Positions 23,654-33,028 of a stretch of DNA of 64,000 nt are shown one piece after another. The notes beneath the pieces are model-generated. The model searched no databases and was not told the DNA's origin. It saw nothing but the letters and a program-made list of their open reading frames with translations. Every line of letters begins with the position of its first letter. Position 1 is the stretch's first letter. Origin of the DNA: CAZNYN01 sp964422205. Its GTDB lineage: Bacteria > Synergistota > Synergistia > Synergistales > Synergistaceae. The stretch spans positions 1 through 64,000 of the forward strand of contig CAYRAI010000002.1 of NCBI GenBank assembly GCA_964422205.1, given 5' to 3'. The translations under genes and the position numbers were made by a program.

Positions 23654-25588
23654 CTACTTCAGCAGTCCTTTTACTGTTTCGGCTATGTCTTCCGCTGTGA
23701 GCTTCATCTCCGCCATGACTTCCCCGCTCGGGCCGGAGAAGCCGTAGTGAGTGACTCCCATGTTGACAAGCTTCACTGCCTTGCCGGCATGAACAGCCGC
23801 CATCGCAGCAGCGGCTCCTATTCCAGTATCGGCATTGTGGTCCTCACATGTGACGAGAGGCATATCTTCAACAAGTGAGAGCAATTCCGCTTCGTCTATT
23901 CCCAGAGGAGAGGCGCAGTGCAGAACTTTCGCCTTTATGCCCTGCTTAGCAAGAATGTCGTGAGCTTCAACGGCTCGTGCGGCAAAGTGTCCCATTGCAA
24001 GGATAACCGCGTCAGAACCTTTGCGCAGCTCGTCGATGGCTCCGTAGCTGAAGGTGTAGCCATCTCCGTAGAAAGGTGTCCCGTCTTCTTTAAGAATCGC
24101 GGGAAGCACGCTTCTGCCCATAGCAAGACAGACATTGCCTGGCTCAGTAAGCATCCAGCGCGTAGCTCTGTCCGTCTGGTTCGGATCTGCTGGAACAACA
24201 ACTTTCCATCCAAAGGTGTTGCGGAACAGGCCGACATAATCTATGCACTGGTGAGTCATTCCGTCCTCGCCAACATCAAGTCCCACATGAGTCAGAACCG
24301 TCTTTGTGCCTGCGCGGTTAATGTCGTTAAGTCTCTGCTGGTTGTAGACTTCGTCCGTTGCGAACGCTCCGAAGTCCGCCCATACGGAAACAACTCCCGC
24401 AGCCGAAGCCGTTCCTGCCGCAGTGGCTGTCGCGTGCTCCTGTATGCCTGCTTCGACAAAGGAAGCAGGGCAGACTTTTGCAAAGCCGTCCACTTTTACA
24501 GAGCCTGCAAGATCACAGTCAAATACCAGCATAGGTGTTTTGCCGGATTTTTTGTAGTTGAGTTCCCCAACTTCGGCAAGAGCTTTTCCGAAAGCGCCTC
24601 TGTTGTCTTTTTTGTCTTCTTTTGTATATGTGTGAGGGGTGCCCAGGTCGAGCACAGCCGTTTCAGCTTTCACCTCGCGTCCTTCGGGCAGAGCGCCTTT
24701 GCGTCTCTCAAGAGCCTTCTCAAACATTGCCATATCTCCGCCAAGCTCTGTAAGAGCTTTTTCGAGAAGCTCGCCTGACGCGGGCTTTCCATGGTAGTCG
24801 GGGATATTCTGCATGAATGAGACACCTTTGCCCATCACTGTACGGCAGAGCACCACAGTGCATGATTCGCTCTCAGACGCCTCTTTGAAAGCGTCATACA
24901 TCTTTTGGAAGGAGTGTCCGTCGCACTCTATAACATTCCAGCCGTCAGCCTCCCAGAGTTCCGCTATATTGACAGGCATTACATCTTCAAGACGGCCGCT
25001 TATCTGTATATCGTTCCAGTCAACTATTGCGGTAAGTTTATGAAGTCTCTCCTTAACAGCTATTCTGCGTGCTTCCGCAATCTGTCCTTTGACCTGCTCA
25101 CCGTCTCCCATTACGACCCATGTGCGGGATTTATCCTGACGGGCGCGGGCGGCAAGGGCGAAGCCCACTCCTGCTGCGAGGCCCTGTCCGAGGTTGCCTG
25201 TTCCCCAATCCACACCGGGAACATCTCTTTCAACGTGTCCCTGATATGGGCTGCCGGTGCGGCGGAAGTTTGAGTACATTTCCTCCGGGTCAAAGAAACC
25301 ATGAGCGGCGAGAGCAGAGTAAAAGCCCGCCGAGGTATGGCCGTGGCTTACAACTATTCTGTCTCTGTCCATTGCCTCGGCATTTTCCGGTGTTACATTG
25401 GCTACGCCCAGCAGCAATGTGTATATATCCATGGAAGAGAGAGCTCCTCCCGGATGTCCGCTCTTAGCGGCTGATGTCGCTATCACAGACCAGAGACGCC
25501 CTCTGCGGGCCGCGTCTTTAAGTTCGCTGATACCCTCTACCGTAATCTTTACGGATTTAAAACCACGAATTTCCTCACTTACCTTCAT
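23654..25588 (-). CDS. tkt: Transketolase
   Basis: A 644-aa single-chain transketolase (many anaerobes instead use split subunits). The thiamine-diphosphate domain has SAAKSGHPGGALSSMDIY, VSHGHTSAGFYSALA, GTGNLGQGLAAGVGFALAAR and GDGEQVKGQ. The pyrimidine domain has FVEAGIQEHATATAAGTASA, including the activating Glu, and the C-terminal domain begins near residue 515. It moves two-carbon units between sugar phosphates in the pentose phosphate pathway, supplying ribose-5-phosphate and, here, the ribulose-5-phosphate pool that KdsD draws on. The frame is open to 25648, but the ATG at 25588 with GAGAGGAG ten bases upstream gives the natural start. The region 25589-25808 upstream holds no gene that I can see. 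Confidence 0.94.
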   Translation of the reverse strand: MKVSEEIRGFKSVKITVEGISELKDAARRGRLWSVIATSAAKSGHPGGALSSMDIYTLLLGVANVTPENAEAMDRDRIVVSHGHTSAGFYSALAAHGFFDPEEMYSNFRRTGSPYQGHVERDVPGVDWGTGNLGQGLAAGVGFALAARARQDKSRTWVVMGDGEQVKGQIAEARRIAVKERLHKLTAIVDWNDIQISGRLEDVMPVNIAELWEADGWNVIECDGHSFQKMYDAFKEASESESCTVVLCRTVMGKGVSFMQNIPDYHGKPASGELLEKALTELGGDMAMFEKALERRKGALPEGREVKAETAVLDLGTPHTYTKEDKKDNRGAFGKALAEVGELNYKKSGKTPMLVFDCDLAGSVKVDGFAKVCPASFVEAGIQEHATATAAGTASAAGVVSVWADFGAFATDEVYNQQRLNDINRAGTKTVLTHVGLDVGEDGMTHQCIDYVGLFRNTFGWKVVVPADPNQTDRATRWMLTEPGNVCLAMGRSVLPAILKEDGTPFYGDGYTFSYGAIDELRKGSDAVILAMGHFAARAVEAHDILAKQGIKAKVLHCASPLGIDEAELLSLVEDMPLVTCEDHNADTGIGAAAAMAAVHAGKAVKLVNMGVTHYGFSGPSGEVMAEMKLTAEDIAETVKGLLK

Positions 25589-25808
25589 TGTACAAAAACT
25601 CCTCTCTATATTAAACAAGGGCCAATTCGGCATCAAAACATACAACATTATTGTAACCGCAAAATGGAAAATTTGCGCCCATTTTTCAAAAAACAGATAA
25701 ATTTTACATATCTTCGGTAAGGGGCAAGAAATCCATTTTTCCGACGATAAATCCTAATAAACTGTAACTCACGCCTCGTTTGAAGAAATATGACTGACAA
25801 TGCCTCAA

Positions 25809-25847
25809 AAAAGCAGCCTGAAGCTTTGTGAGCCTCAGGCTGCTTTT
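25809..25847 (-). terminator. Terminator after thrS
   Basis: A perfect 13-bp stem (AAAAGCAGCCTGA / TCAGGCTGCTTTT) with a 13-base loop, 13 bases beyond the thrS stop. A run of six T follows the stem in the minus direction. Confidence 0.9.
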
Positions 25848-25859
25848 GGCTGATGTTTA

Positions 25860-27749
25860 TTAGAGAGGGTTGAATACTCCCTTTAGGTGTTCCATGAATC
25901 CATCGAAGGTCATAGAGCCTAAGTCTCCCTTTGCTCTGTCACGGACAGCGACTGTCTTTTCCTCTGTTTCCTTAGCTCCTATTACGAGCATGAAGGGAAC
26001 TTTCTGCATCTGAGCGTCACGGATTTTCTTTCCAAGCTTCTCGTCTCGCGCATCAATCTCGACTCTGATGTCATTTTCTTTGAGTTTATTCTCGACTTCT
26101 TTGGCATAGTCAGCAAAAACGGAGCTTACCTGCAAAAGTTTTACCTGTACAGGTGCAAGCCAATATGGGAATGCTCCTGCGTAGTTCTCTATGAGGATTC
26201 CCATGAATCTTTCGAGGCTTCCGAGAACTGTTCTGTGAAGCATGACAGGTCTGTGCTCCGCCCCGTCGCTTCCAATGTAGGTCATGTCAAATTTTTCTGG
26301 CATCTGGAAGTCAAGCTGTATTGTTCCGCACTGCCATGTTCTTCCTATGCAGTCTTCGAGGTGGAAGTCTATCTTAGGCCCGTAGAATGCTCCGTCTCCG
26401 GGGTTGAGCTTGTATGCCGTTCCAGTCTCCTCGAGAGCTTCCTGGAGCTGCTTCTCGGCTAGACTCCAAAGTTCAGGGTCTCCCATTGAGTCTTCGGGAC
26501 GAGTGGAGAGCTCGACATGGTACTTGAAGCCGAAAACATCCTGATAGACATAGCGGTCAAGCTCCATTATCGCTTTTATTTCGTCCTTTATCTGCTCTGG
26601 GGTGCAGTAGATGTGAGCATCGTCCTGAGTAAAGGCGCGTACACGCATCAGGCCGTGGAGAGCTCCCGAACGCTCGTGGCGATGGACAAAACCTAGCTCC
26701 GCCATGCGCAGAGGCAGCTCTCTGTAGCTGCGGATGTCGTTTTTGTAGACCAATATGCCGCCCGGGCAGTTCATCGGCTTTATCGCAAATGGAGCTTCGT
26801 CTATCTCGGTAAAGTACATGTTCTCTTTGTAGTGATCCCAATGTCCCGACTGAAGCCAGAGCGAACGGTCGAGTATCATAGGTGTTTTTATCTCGACATA
26901 TCCGCGCTTTGTGTGCTCTTTGCGCCAGAATTCTATGAGCTTGTTCATTATTACCATGCCTTTGGGGTGGAAGAATGGGAATCCGGGGCCCTCCTGGTGT
27001 ATGCTGAATAGGTCAAGCTCTTTGCCGAGTTTGCGGTGGTCGCGCGCCTTTGCTTCTTCGAGGCGGCGCAGATATTCTTTAAGCTCATCCTCTGAACCGA
27101 AAGCAGTGCCGTAGATACGGGTGAGCATTTCGTTGTTCTCGTCTCCGTGCCAGTAAGCGCCTGCGAGAGAGAGGAGTTTGAAGAACTTGCAGCAGCCTGT
27201 GTGGGGAACGTGCGGCCCGCGGCAGAAGTCCACAAAATCGCCCTCTTTATATATTGAGAGAATTGCTCCTTCAAGTCTGCCTATCATGTCTACTTTGAGA
27301 TCTTCTCCGCGCTCAGTAAAGAATTTAAGAGCCTCGTCCATTGAGAGCTCTCCGCGAACGAGAGGAATCTTTTCCTGAGCTATCTTTCTCATCTCGGCTT
27401 CTATTTTGGGCAGGTCTTCGTCAGAGATGGGTTTTGGGAATCTTACATCATAGTAGAATCCGTCTTTGATGGACGGGCCTATTCCGAACTTAGCCTCGGG
27501 ATAGAGTCTGAGAATTGCGTGTGCCATAAGGTGAGCGGTTGAGTGGCGCAGAAGGTCAAGTCCTTCCTCGCTCTCAGCCGTAAGAGGTTCCATTACCTTG
27601 TCTTCGGTAAATATTTTGTCGCAGTCGGCTATTACTCCGTCAATTTTGCCGCCTATTGCTTTTTTCAGATGCCATACGTCAATAAGCTGACGAACGGAGG
27701 CGCTTTCCGCTTCGTAGTGCTTTCCTTCCGGTGTTGAAAAATGTGCCAT
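25860..27749 (-). CDS. thrS: Threonyl-tRNA synthetase
   Basis: A 629-aa class II synthetase. It has the N-terminal TGS domain (1-60), the editing domain with HSTAHL (HxxxH) and DFCRGPHVPHTG, and the catalytic core with MNCPGGILVYK, FVHRHERSGALHGLMRVRAF, TQDDAHIYC and motif 3 MLHRTVLGSLERFMGILIE. The anticodon-binding domain is at about 530-629. The frame is open to 27842 but that region is the T-box leader; the ATG at 27749 with GGGAGG upstream is the right start. Expression is expected to rise when uncharged tRNA-Thr accumulates, through the T-box. Confidence 0.97.
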   Translation of the reverse strand: MAHFSTPEGKHYEAESASVRQLIDVWHLKKAIGGKIDGVIADCDKIFTEDKVMEPLTAESEEGLDLLRHSTAHLMAHAILRLYPEAKFGIGPSIKDGFYYDVRFPKPISDEDLPKIEAEMRKIAQEKIPLVRGELSMDEALKFFTERGEDLKVDMIGRLEGAILSIYKEGDFVDFCRGPHVPHTGCCKFFKLLSLAGAYWHGDENNEMLTRIYGTAFGSEDELKEYLRRLEEAKARDHRKLGKELDLFSIHQEGPGFPFFHPKGMVIMNKLIEFWRKEHTKRGYVEIKTPMILDRSLWLQSGHWDHYKENMYFTEIDEAPFAIKPMNCPGGILVYKNDIRSYRELPLRMAELGFVHRHERSGALHGLMRVRAFTQDDAHIYCTPEQIKDEIKAIMELDRYVYQDVFGFKYHVELSTRPEDSMGDPELWSLAEKQLQEALEETGTAYKLNPGDGAFYGPKIDFHLEDCIGRTWQCGTIQLDFQMPEKFDMTYIGSDGAEHRPVMLHRTVLGSLERFMGILIENYAGAFPYWLAPVQVKLLQVSSVFADYAKEVENKLKENDIRVEIDARDEKLGKKIRDAQMQKVPFMLVIGAKETEEKTVAVRDRAKGDLGSMTFDGFMEHLKGVFNPL

Positions 27750-27769
27750 AACAACTACCTCCCTTAAAA

Positions 27770-28032
27770 TTAAAAAAGCCGCCTCCCGATTCACTCGGGA
27801 GGCGGCATAATATCCGCGGTTCCACTCCGCTTCAGTCTGCAAAACAGACCCTCGCCGCGCTGTTCAGGGCGCACCCTGATGCCTTATCCTTACGGCTTCG
27901 GCACCTGCTCCGGGGTGGTCTTCTCAGACTTTGCAACAGAAATCTTTCAGCAGTGAAACCTTGATTTCCTCTCTGTGATACAAAATGTCAGATACTTTCC
28001 CCATCATTGCATTGCAATTATTAAAGCAATTT
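27770..28032 (-). promoter_or_regulatory. T-box riboswitch leader of thrS
   Basis: Between the promoter and the thrS start lies a roughly 280-nt leader with the T-box hallmark GGAGTGGAACCGCGG (27828-27814, minus strand). A small stem III precedes it (GTCTG, TTTTG loop, CAGAC). A terminator with a perfect 12-bp stem at 27778-27806 (GCCGCCTCCCGA, 5-base loop) and six T follows. The T-box sequence would pair with the tRNA acceptor end to form the antiterminator. A short stem I candidate (GAAATC / GATTTC) is seen near 27940-27970. I could not place the threonine specifier codon with confidence; an ACC occurs at 27920-27911. Confidence 0.88.
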
Positions 28033-28038
28033 CAAGTA

Positions 28039-28067
28039 CTTATACTACTCTGTGATATTTTTGTCAA
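28039..28067 (-). promoter_or_regulatory. Promoter of the T-box-thrS transcript
   Basis: A perfect -35 TTGACA (28067-28062), 17-base spacer, and -10 TATAAG (28044-28039) on the minus strand. It would start the leader near 28032. Confidence 0.82.
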
Positions 28068-28083
28068 GGTAAAGCAAACTAAC

Positions 28084-28117
28084 AAAAAGCGATTATTGCA
28101 ATAAACAGGCAACGCTT
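28084..28117 (-). terminator. Probable weak terminator after dut
   Basis: The stem AAGCG plus TTGC pairs with GCAA plus CGCTT, with a 4-base bulge, and is followed in the minus direction by TTTTTGTT. It lies between the dut stop and the thrS promoter. Confidence 0.5.
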
Positions 28118-28175
28118 GTCCGTCGATTAAATGTGCATGCCTATGACGCGGATGCCGCATACAATCAGCGGTTCT

Positions 28176-28613
28176 CTAGCTTCTGCCCGTGCTGCCGAAG
28201 CCTCCGTCGGAACGCGCCGTATCATCCAGTTCATCCGCTCTTACAAGTTCCGCCTTTGTTACTGAGGCAAACACCATCTGAGCTATTCTGTCTCCGGGAG
28301 CTATCGTAAAATCTTCTTTTCCCAGGTTTATAAGGATGACTTTTATCTCGCCTCTGTAGTCTGAGTCTATTGTTCCCGGGGTATTTAGAACCGTAACTCC
28401 GTGCTTGAAGGCAAGGCCGCTGCGCGGACGAATCTGAGCTTCGCATCCTTCGGGCATTTCAAGAAATATTCCTGTGGGCACGCAGCCTCGCTCCCCCGCT
28501 TTTATGACAGCGGCTTCGGAAGCCCTTATGTCCATACCTGATGAACCTTCTGTAGCATAAGCAGGGAGGGTTATCCCCTCCGCCGCCTTTACTTTTACAG
28601 TGAGTTTTTCCAT
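28176..28613 (-). CDS. dut: Deoxyuridine 5'-triphosphate nucleotidohydrolase (dUTPase)
   Basis: A 145-aa trimeric dUTPase that hydrolyses dUTP to dUMP and pyrophosphate. All five motifs are present: SSGMDIRA, RPRSGLAFKHGV, NTPGTIDSDYRGEIKVIL, GDRIAQMVFA and the C-terminal SDGGFGSTGRS that closes over the nucleotide. It starts nine bases after the pnp stop, so it is co-transcribed with pnp. Confidence 0.97.
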   Translation of the reverse strand: MEKLTVKVKAAEGITLPAYATEGSSGMDIRASEAAVIKAGERGCVPTGIFLEMPEGCEAQIRPRSGLAFKHGVTVLNTPGTIDSDYRGEIKVILINLGKEDFTIAPGDRIAQMVFASVTKAELVRADELDDTARSDGGFGSTGRS

Positions 28614-28622
28614 TTTATAGTC

Positions 28623-30923
28623 CTAGTTTTTGCGGTCTCTTTCAAAACGGCGTGCGGGACGGTGCTCTCCGCCTCTGTCGCCGCCAAAGTCTCTGCGCGG
28701 TCTGTCGCCGTCGTCGCGTCTGGGGGCACCTTCGCGTCTTGAGCCGCCTTCACTCTTCGGGAAGAGAGCGTATCTTTCTTCGCGAGCTTTTTCGACAAGC
28801 ACCTGATCTTTAAAGTCATCGTCGGCCGCAAGTTCGTCAAGTTTGTCGAGAATGCGTTTGCGGCTCAGGTTAACTCTGTGCATGTCGTCAATCTCTTTGA
28901 CTGTGACGAGAACTTTGTCGCCTATGCCGAAAGCGTCTTCGAGCTTCGGTATGTGGTGCGTGCTTATCTCGCTCACATGGAGGAGTCCTTCCTTGCCGGG
29001 AAGAACTTCTATGAATACTCCGAATGCGAGCATTCTTGTCACTGTTCCGACAAAGGTCTCCCCAGCCTGAACCTCGCGTACAAGATCGCTTATTATTTTG
29101 ACTGCGGCTTTTGACGACTCGTCGTTTACTGCCGCGATTGATACGCGTCCGCTGTCTTCCACGTCAATTTTTGCTCCCGTGCGCTGTACTATTGAACGTA
29201 TCATCTTGCCGCCGGGGCCTATTATGTCGCGAATCTTTTCGGGGTCAATCTGCATTGTAACTATTTTCGGGGCTGTCGCTGCAAGCTCTGTACGGGGAGC
29301 TGAGATTGCGGCGTCCATTATGTCAAGTATCTGCATACGTCCCTCTTTTGCCTGAGTAAGAGCCTGTGTGAGTATCTCTCTCGTTATGCCACCGGCTTTG
29401 TTGTCCATCTGAAGGGCGGTAACTCCGTCGCGTGTGCCAGCGACTTTGAAGTCCATATCTCCGTAGTGGTCTTCGAGTCCCTGTATGTCTGTTAAGATTC
29501 CGAACTTTCCGTTCTCGGCTATTAGTCCCATTGCAATGCCTGCGACTGCCTTTTTGACAGGCACTCCTGCCGCCATCATGGCAAGGCTTCCGCTGCAGAC
29601 GCTGGCCATTGAGCTTGAACCGTTTGATTCAAGTATATCGGAGACCTGGCGCACAACGTAGGGGAAGTTGGCTTCATCGGGGAATACTGCACGCAGAGCT
29701 CTTTCCGCCAAAGCTCCGTGTCCTATTTCACGGCGTCCGGGGCCGCGCATGGGGCGAACTTCTCCTACCGAGTAGGGAGGGAAGTTATAGTGGAGGATAA
29801 AGCGTTTTGAAGGCTCGTCAAGCTTGAGTCCGTCAAGAACCTGGTCGTCTGTGCCCATCATTCCGAGTGTTGTTACTCCGAGTGACTGAGTTTCGCCGCG
29901 TGTGAAGAGGGCTGAACCGTGTGTCATAGGGAGAATGTCCACTTCGCATGTTATTTTGCGAAGCTCGTTCATGGCACGTCCGTCAGAGCGGCGCTTATCT
30001 TCCGTAAGGAGCTTGCGCACACACTTTTTGACCATTTCGTCCATCTTTGTCGCTATATATTTTTCGCAGTCGGGATGTGTCTCGGCAAAGTTAGCTTCTG
30101 TCTTTGCCTGAGCTGCCGCTATCGCGGCTCCGCGCGGCTGTTTTGCGTGAATCTGAACGGCTTCGTAGATATCGCCGTAAACTTCTTTTTCCATCCATTC
30201 GTCTATCTCAGATATGACGGCGGGAGCCGGAAGCACAACTTTTTCTTTGCCTGCTTTGGCGCAGACATCGTCTATGAAGTCGACAATTTTGTGTATAGCT
30301 TCATTCGCAAGCTCCATCGCATCGACAAGCAAGTCTTCCGAGACTTCTTTGGCTCCGGCTTCAACCATGGTAACTCCGCCTCTGTGACCTGCGACAACAA
30401 GGTCAAGCGTGCTTTCCGGCATCTGAGCTTCGTCAGGGTTGACCACAAGTTCTCCGTCAATGCAGCCTATACGCACAGCACCAATGGGACCGTCCCATGG
30501 AATGTCTGACATGGAGAGGGCAAGAGATGCTCCGTTAATGGCAAGAATGTTTGCGGGGTTGACCTGGTCGACAGACATAACTGTGGCAACAACGTGAACA
30601 TCGTTTCTCATCCAGTCTTGGAAGAGCGAACGGATCGAACGGTCTACCATTCTTCCGCTCAGTATAGCCGATTCGGAGGGGCGTCCCTCTCGTTTTATAA
30701 ACCCGCCCGGTACTTTGCCGGCGGCATAGTAGCGTTCTTCAAAATCCACAAGCAGAGGGAAGAAGTCCAGCCCTTCTCTTGCTTTTTCGGCAAGTACCGC
30801 AGTTACCAGTACAGCCGTGTTTCCGTGTTTTGCCAACAGTGCGGCGTTTGCCTGTTTGGCAAGGCGCCCTGTCTCAAATGACATCGTTTTGCCATAGAGC
30901 TCCAGCTCAAATATCTGCTTCAT
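28623..30923 (-). CDS. pnp: Polyribonucleotide nucleotidyltransferase (PNPase)
   Basis: A 766-aa phosphorolytic 3'-5' exoribonuclease. It has two RNase PH domains (about 10-140 and 310-545, joined by an alpha-helical domain), a KH domain (PEKIRDIIGPGGKMIRSIVQRTGAKIDVED begins near residue 555; given here only as GPGGKMIR) and an S1 domain (about 625-695, GTVTRMLAFGVFIEVLPGKE). Catalytic-region motifs include FTRGETQSLGV and DIQGLEDHYGDMDFKVAGT. The C-terminal 40 residues are rich in Arg, Gly and Asp, a disordered tail that could bind RNA. The gene follows rpsO in the classical rpsO-pnp order, with an intervening terminator. Confidence 0.97.
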   Translation of the reverse strand: MKQIFELELYGKTMSFETGRLAKQANAALLAKHGNTAVLVTAVLAEKAREGLDFFPLLVDFEERYYAAGKVPGGFIKREGRPSESAILSGRMVDRSIRSLFQDWMRNDVHVVATVMSVDQVNPANILAINGASLALSMSDIPWDGPIGAVRIGCIDGELVVNPDEAQMPESTLDLVVAGHRGGVTMVEAGAKEVSEDLLVDAMELANEAIHKIVDFIDDVCAKAGKEKVVLPAPAVISEIDEWMEKEVYGDIYEAVQIHAKQPRGAAIAAAQAKTEANFAETHPDCEKYIATKMDEMVKKCVRKLLTEDKRRSDGRAMNELRKITCEVDILPMTHGSALFTRGETQSLGVTTLGMMGTDDQVLDGLKLDEPSKRFILHYNFPPYSVGEVRPMRGPGRREIGHGALAERALRAVFPDEANFPYVVRQVSDILESNGSSSMASVCSGSLAMMAAGVPVKKAVAGIAMGLIAENGKFGILTDIQGLEDHYGDMDFKVAGTRDGVTALQMDNKAGGITREILTQALTQAKEGRMQILDIMDAAISAPRTELAATAPKIVTMQIDPEKIRDIIGPGGKMIRSIVQRTGAKIDVEDSGRVSIAAVNDESSKAAVKIISDLVREVQAGETFVGTVTRMLAFGVFIEVLPGKEGLLHVSEISTHHIPKLEDAFGIGDKVLVTVKEIDDMHRVNLSRKRILDKLDELAADDDFKDQVLVEKAREERYALFPKSEGGSRREGAPRRDDGDRPRRDFGGDRGGEHRPARRFERDRKN

Positions 30924-31040
30924 TTTTTTTCCTCCTATTATCTTTCTTCACACCCTTGAAGGATATCACAAAACAAGAAAAAAGGGGAAAAATTCACTGT
31001 AACCGGCCTTGAAATTTTACTGATTTTTGTTTGATACAAA

Positions 31041-31078
31041 AAAAATTCCGTGCCGATAAGAAATGGCACGGAATTTTT
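31041..31078 (-). terminator. Terminator between rpsO and pnp
   Basis: A perfect 14-bp stem (AAAAATTCCGTGCC / GGCACGGAATTTTT) with a 10-base loop and an uninterrupted A run giving eight T on the minus strand. It should separate most rpsO mRNA from pnp. Confidence 0.92.
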
Positions 31079-31103
31079 GAAAGTCTGATATACAGTTTCG
31101 AAA

Positions 31104-31370
31104 TTAGTGGCGAAGACCAAGTTTCTGGATAAGTGTCTGGTACTTCGCAAAATCTCTGTCCTTAAGGTAGGAGAGAAGTCTGCGGCGCTTTCCAACCATG
31201 ATAAGAAGTCCGCGGCGTGAGTGGAAGTCCTTCTTGTGTACGCGCATGTGTTCTGTGAGCTCGCGGATACGTGCTGTCAGAATTGCGACCTGAACTTCGG
31301 TGGAGCCTGTGTCGGCATCATGTACCTTAAATTCTTCAATAAGAGCCTGTTTCTTTTCCTTTACGATCAT
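31104..31370 (-). CDS. rpsO: Ribosomal protein S15
   Basis: An 88-aa small-subunit protein binding the central domain of 16S rRNA. It shows the full-length family pattern: DTGSTEVQVAILTARIREL, HMRVHKKDFHSRRGLL and VGKRRRLLSYLKDRDFAKYQ. A well-spaced promoter lies about 90 bases upstream. S15 commonly autoregulates through its leader, but I do not see a leader structure I can name. Confidence 0.98.
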   Translation of the reverse strand: MIVKEKKQALIEEFKVHDADTGSTEVQVAILTARIRELTEHMRVHKKDFHSRRGLLIMVGKRRRLLSYLKDRDFAKYQTLIQKLGLRH

Positions 31371-31461
31371 AAATGATCACTCCTGTCTCGAGCCTATTTC
31401 GCCCGTTATCCCCAAAACTCAGGCCGCGGCAAATGCGCCGGTCCGTGTAATGGGCATGGGT

Positions 31462-31490
31462 ATAATACCAGAGAGTTATCTATGTGGCAA
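31462..31490 (-). promoter_or_regulatory. Promoter of rpsO
   Basis: A -35 TTGCCA (31490-31485), 17-base spacer and -10 TATTAT (31467-31462) on the minus strand. The leader to the S15 start is about 85 nt. The rest of the 288-base gap to mtaB holds nothing that I recognise. Confidence 0.75.
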
Positions 31491-31658
31491 GCAAAAAATC
31501 TGCAAAGCACATTGTCCCTGGATAATATTACAAGTTTGACCTGAAAAATATGTCTTTCGTGACACTCTCCGCGAAAATTATCCGTTATTCATCAAATGTC
31601 CCCGTTTTAAGAACATTTTATCAGAGACATGCGCGTTTCTGTGTGCAGCTTCGGTAAG

Positions 31659-32993
31659 TTATATCACGTTACCGAATTCCGAAGCATCGTGAGAGTTTTC
31701 AGCCCCTTCGCAGAATAGCATTTCTCTGCTGTACCTCTCCGGTACAACTCTTGTTATTGAGGCCTGAGGCGTTCCGTTGTCTTTGGCTGTCACTCTCACG
31801 TAATGTTTTGTCAGACCTCTTATTATCCCGTCTTTGCGCTCTTCGACAAGAATATCTGTCTCGCTGCCAATCCAGCGGGAGCAGTATTTTTCGTGGAGAT
31901 CTGACGCAGAGGCCAGGGCCTCGTCTGTTCTCTTTCTGACTTCCGTTTCCGGGGGGAGCTGCATCTTAGCCGCATCAGTTCCTTCTCTGGGCGAATATGG
32001 AAATACGTGAACTTTGCCAAATGCTATATCTTTTATAAAATTCATGCTGTTCCTAAAAGCATTGTCGTCTTCGCCCGGAAATCCGACCATTAAATCCGTG
32101 CTTATGTGCAGGTCACAGCCAAGACGCGCTCTTGCATTGTCAGTCATTCTCCTGAAACCGTCGGAATCATAGCCGCGCCTCATTGCAGAGAGAACTTTGT
32201 CATCTCCGCTCTGAAGAGGCATGTGGAGGTGTCTGCAAAAGACTTCAGTATCTGCAAGCACGTCAAGCAGCTCGTTGTTTACGGCAAAAGGCTCTATTGA
32301 GCCGAAGCGAAGCCTTTTGAGGCCTTTTACTGCTCCTATGCGTCTGACAAGCAGAGGCAGGTTGTCATAAAGCCCCAAATGCACTCCCGTCAGAACTATT
32401 TCAGGACAGCCGGAAGAGGCTATTTTTTCTGCTTCCGCAACTGTTTCATCAATGTCTCTCGATACGGGATTGCCCCTTACATAGGGGACGATGCAGTAGC
32501 TGCAGTAGTGACTGCATCCGTCCTGTACCTTGAGAAAAGCTCTTGTATGGAGGCGCGGCCTGTCAAGTTCCAGCGTGTCCCATCTGTTTTCGGAAAGTAT
32601 TGTTTTTGAGTCTATTATCGAAAGGGACGGTTTGCCTCCGTCGACAAACCACTCTGAGGCCAATTCGGCGATTTTGTATTTGAGTCTGTTGCCGACAACT
32701 ATGTCTAATCCCAGGCTCTCTCTGTCTTTTTCAGTAAGTTTCTGGGCATAGCAGCCGCACGCCGCAATAAGTGCATTCGGATGTTCGCGGCGCAGCTTTC
32801 TTATTATTTTGCGGCACTTTCTGTCGGCCGCAGCAGTAATGGTACAGCTTACTATTACTGCTATGTCAGGGGACGATTCGTCGTGAACAGCTCCGGCTTT
32901 TTCGAGAAGAGCAGCTATGGCTTCACCCTCATACTGGTTTGTCCTACAGCCCTGAACTGTTATTGAAAATTTTTTATCTTTTAGCGGCAGCAT
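31659..32993 (-). CDS. mtaB: tRNA t6A37 methylthiotransferase MtaB
   Basis: A 444-aa radical SAM methylthiotransferase converting t6A37 to ms2t6A37 in tRNA. The N-terminal UPF0004 domain has VQGCRTNQYEGEA, VIVSCTITAAADRKCRK and ACGCYAQ, whose three Cys bind the auxiliary cluster. The radical SAM motif is DGCSHYCSYCIVPYVRG (CxxxCxxC, about residue 152), followed by EIVLTGVHLGLY and MPLQSGDDKVLSAMRRGY. A TRAM-like C-terminal domain covers about 375-435. The R-T-N-Q-Y-E pattern and length point to MtaB rather than MiaB or RimO. It is last in a prmA-rsmE-mtaB operon (35-base gap after rsmE). Confidence 0.93.
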   Translation of the reverse strand: MLPLKDKKFSITVQGCRTNQYEGEAIAALLEKAGAVHDESSPDIAVIVSCTITAAADRKCRKIIRKLRREHPNALIAACGCYAQKLTEKDRESLGLDIVVGNRLKYKIAELASEWFVDGGKPSLSIIDSKTILSENRWDTLELDRPRLHTRAFLKVQDGCSHYCSYCIVPYVRGNPVSRDIDETVAEAEKIASSGCPEIVLTGVHLGLYDNLPLLVRRIGAVKGLKRLRFGSIEPFAVNNELLDVLADTEVFCRHLHMPLQSGDDKVLSAMRRGYDSDGFRRMTDNARARLGCDLHISTDLMVGFPGEDDNAFRNSMNFIKDIAFGKVHVFPYSPREGTDAAKMQLPPETEVRKRTDEALASASDLHEKYCSRWIGSETDILVEERKDGIIRGLTKHYVRVTAKDNGTPQASITRVVPERYSREMLFCEGAENSHDASEFGNVI

Positions 32994-33028
32994 TGTTTCA
33001 CCTTATTCTCACTGATTAGATTGGAGTC

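Noticed and set aside
22925..24778. Two long plus-strand open frames (317 and 286 codons)
   Set aside because: Both are antisense to trmI and the transketolase gene, have no recognisable domain and have shadow composition rich in Cys, Arg and Ser.
28595..28840. 81-codon minus-strand frame over the 3' end of pnp
   Set aside because: It is a frame-shifted reading of the Arg/Gly/Asp-rich PNPase tail; repetitive codons keep the other frame open.
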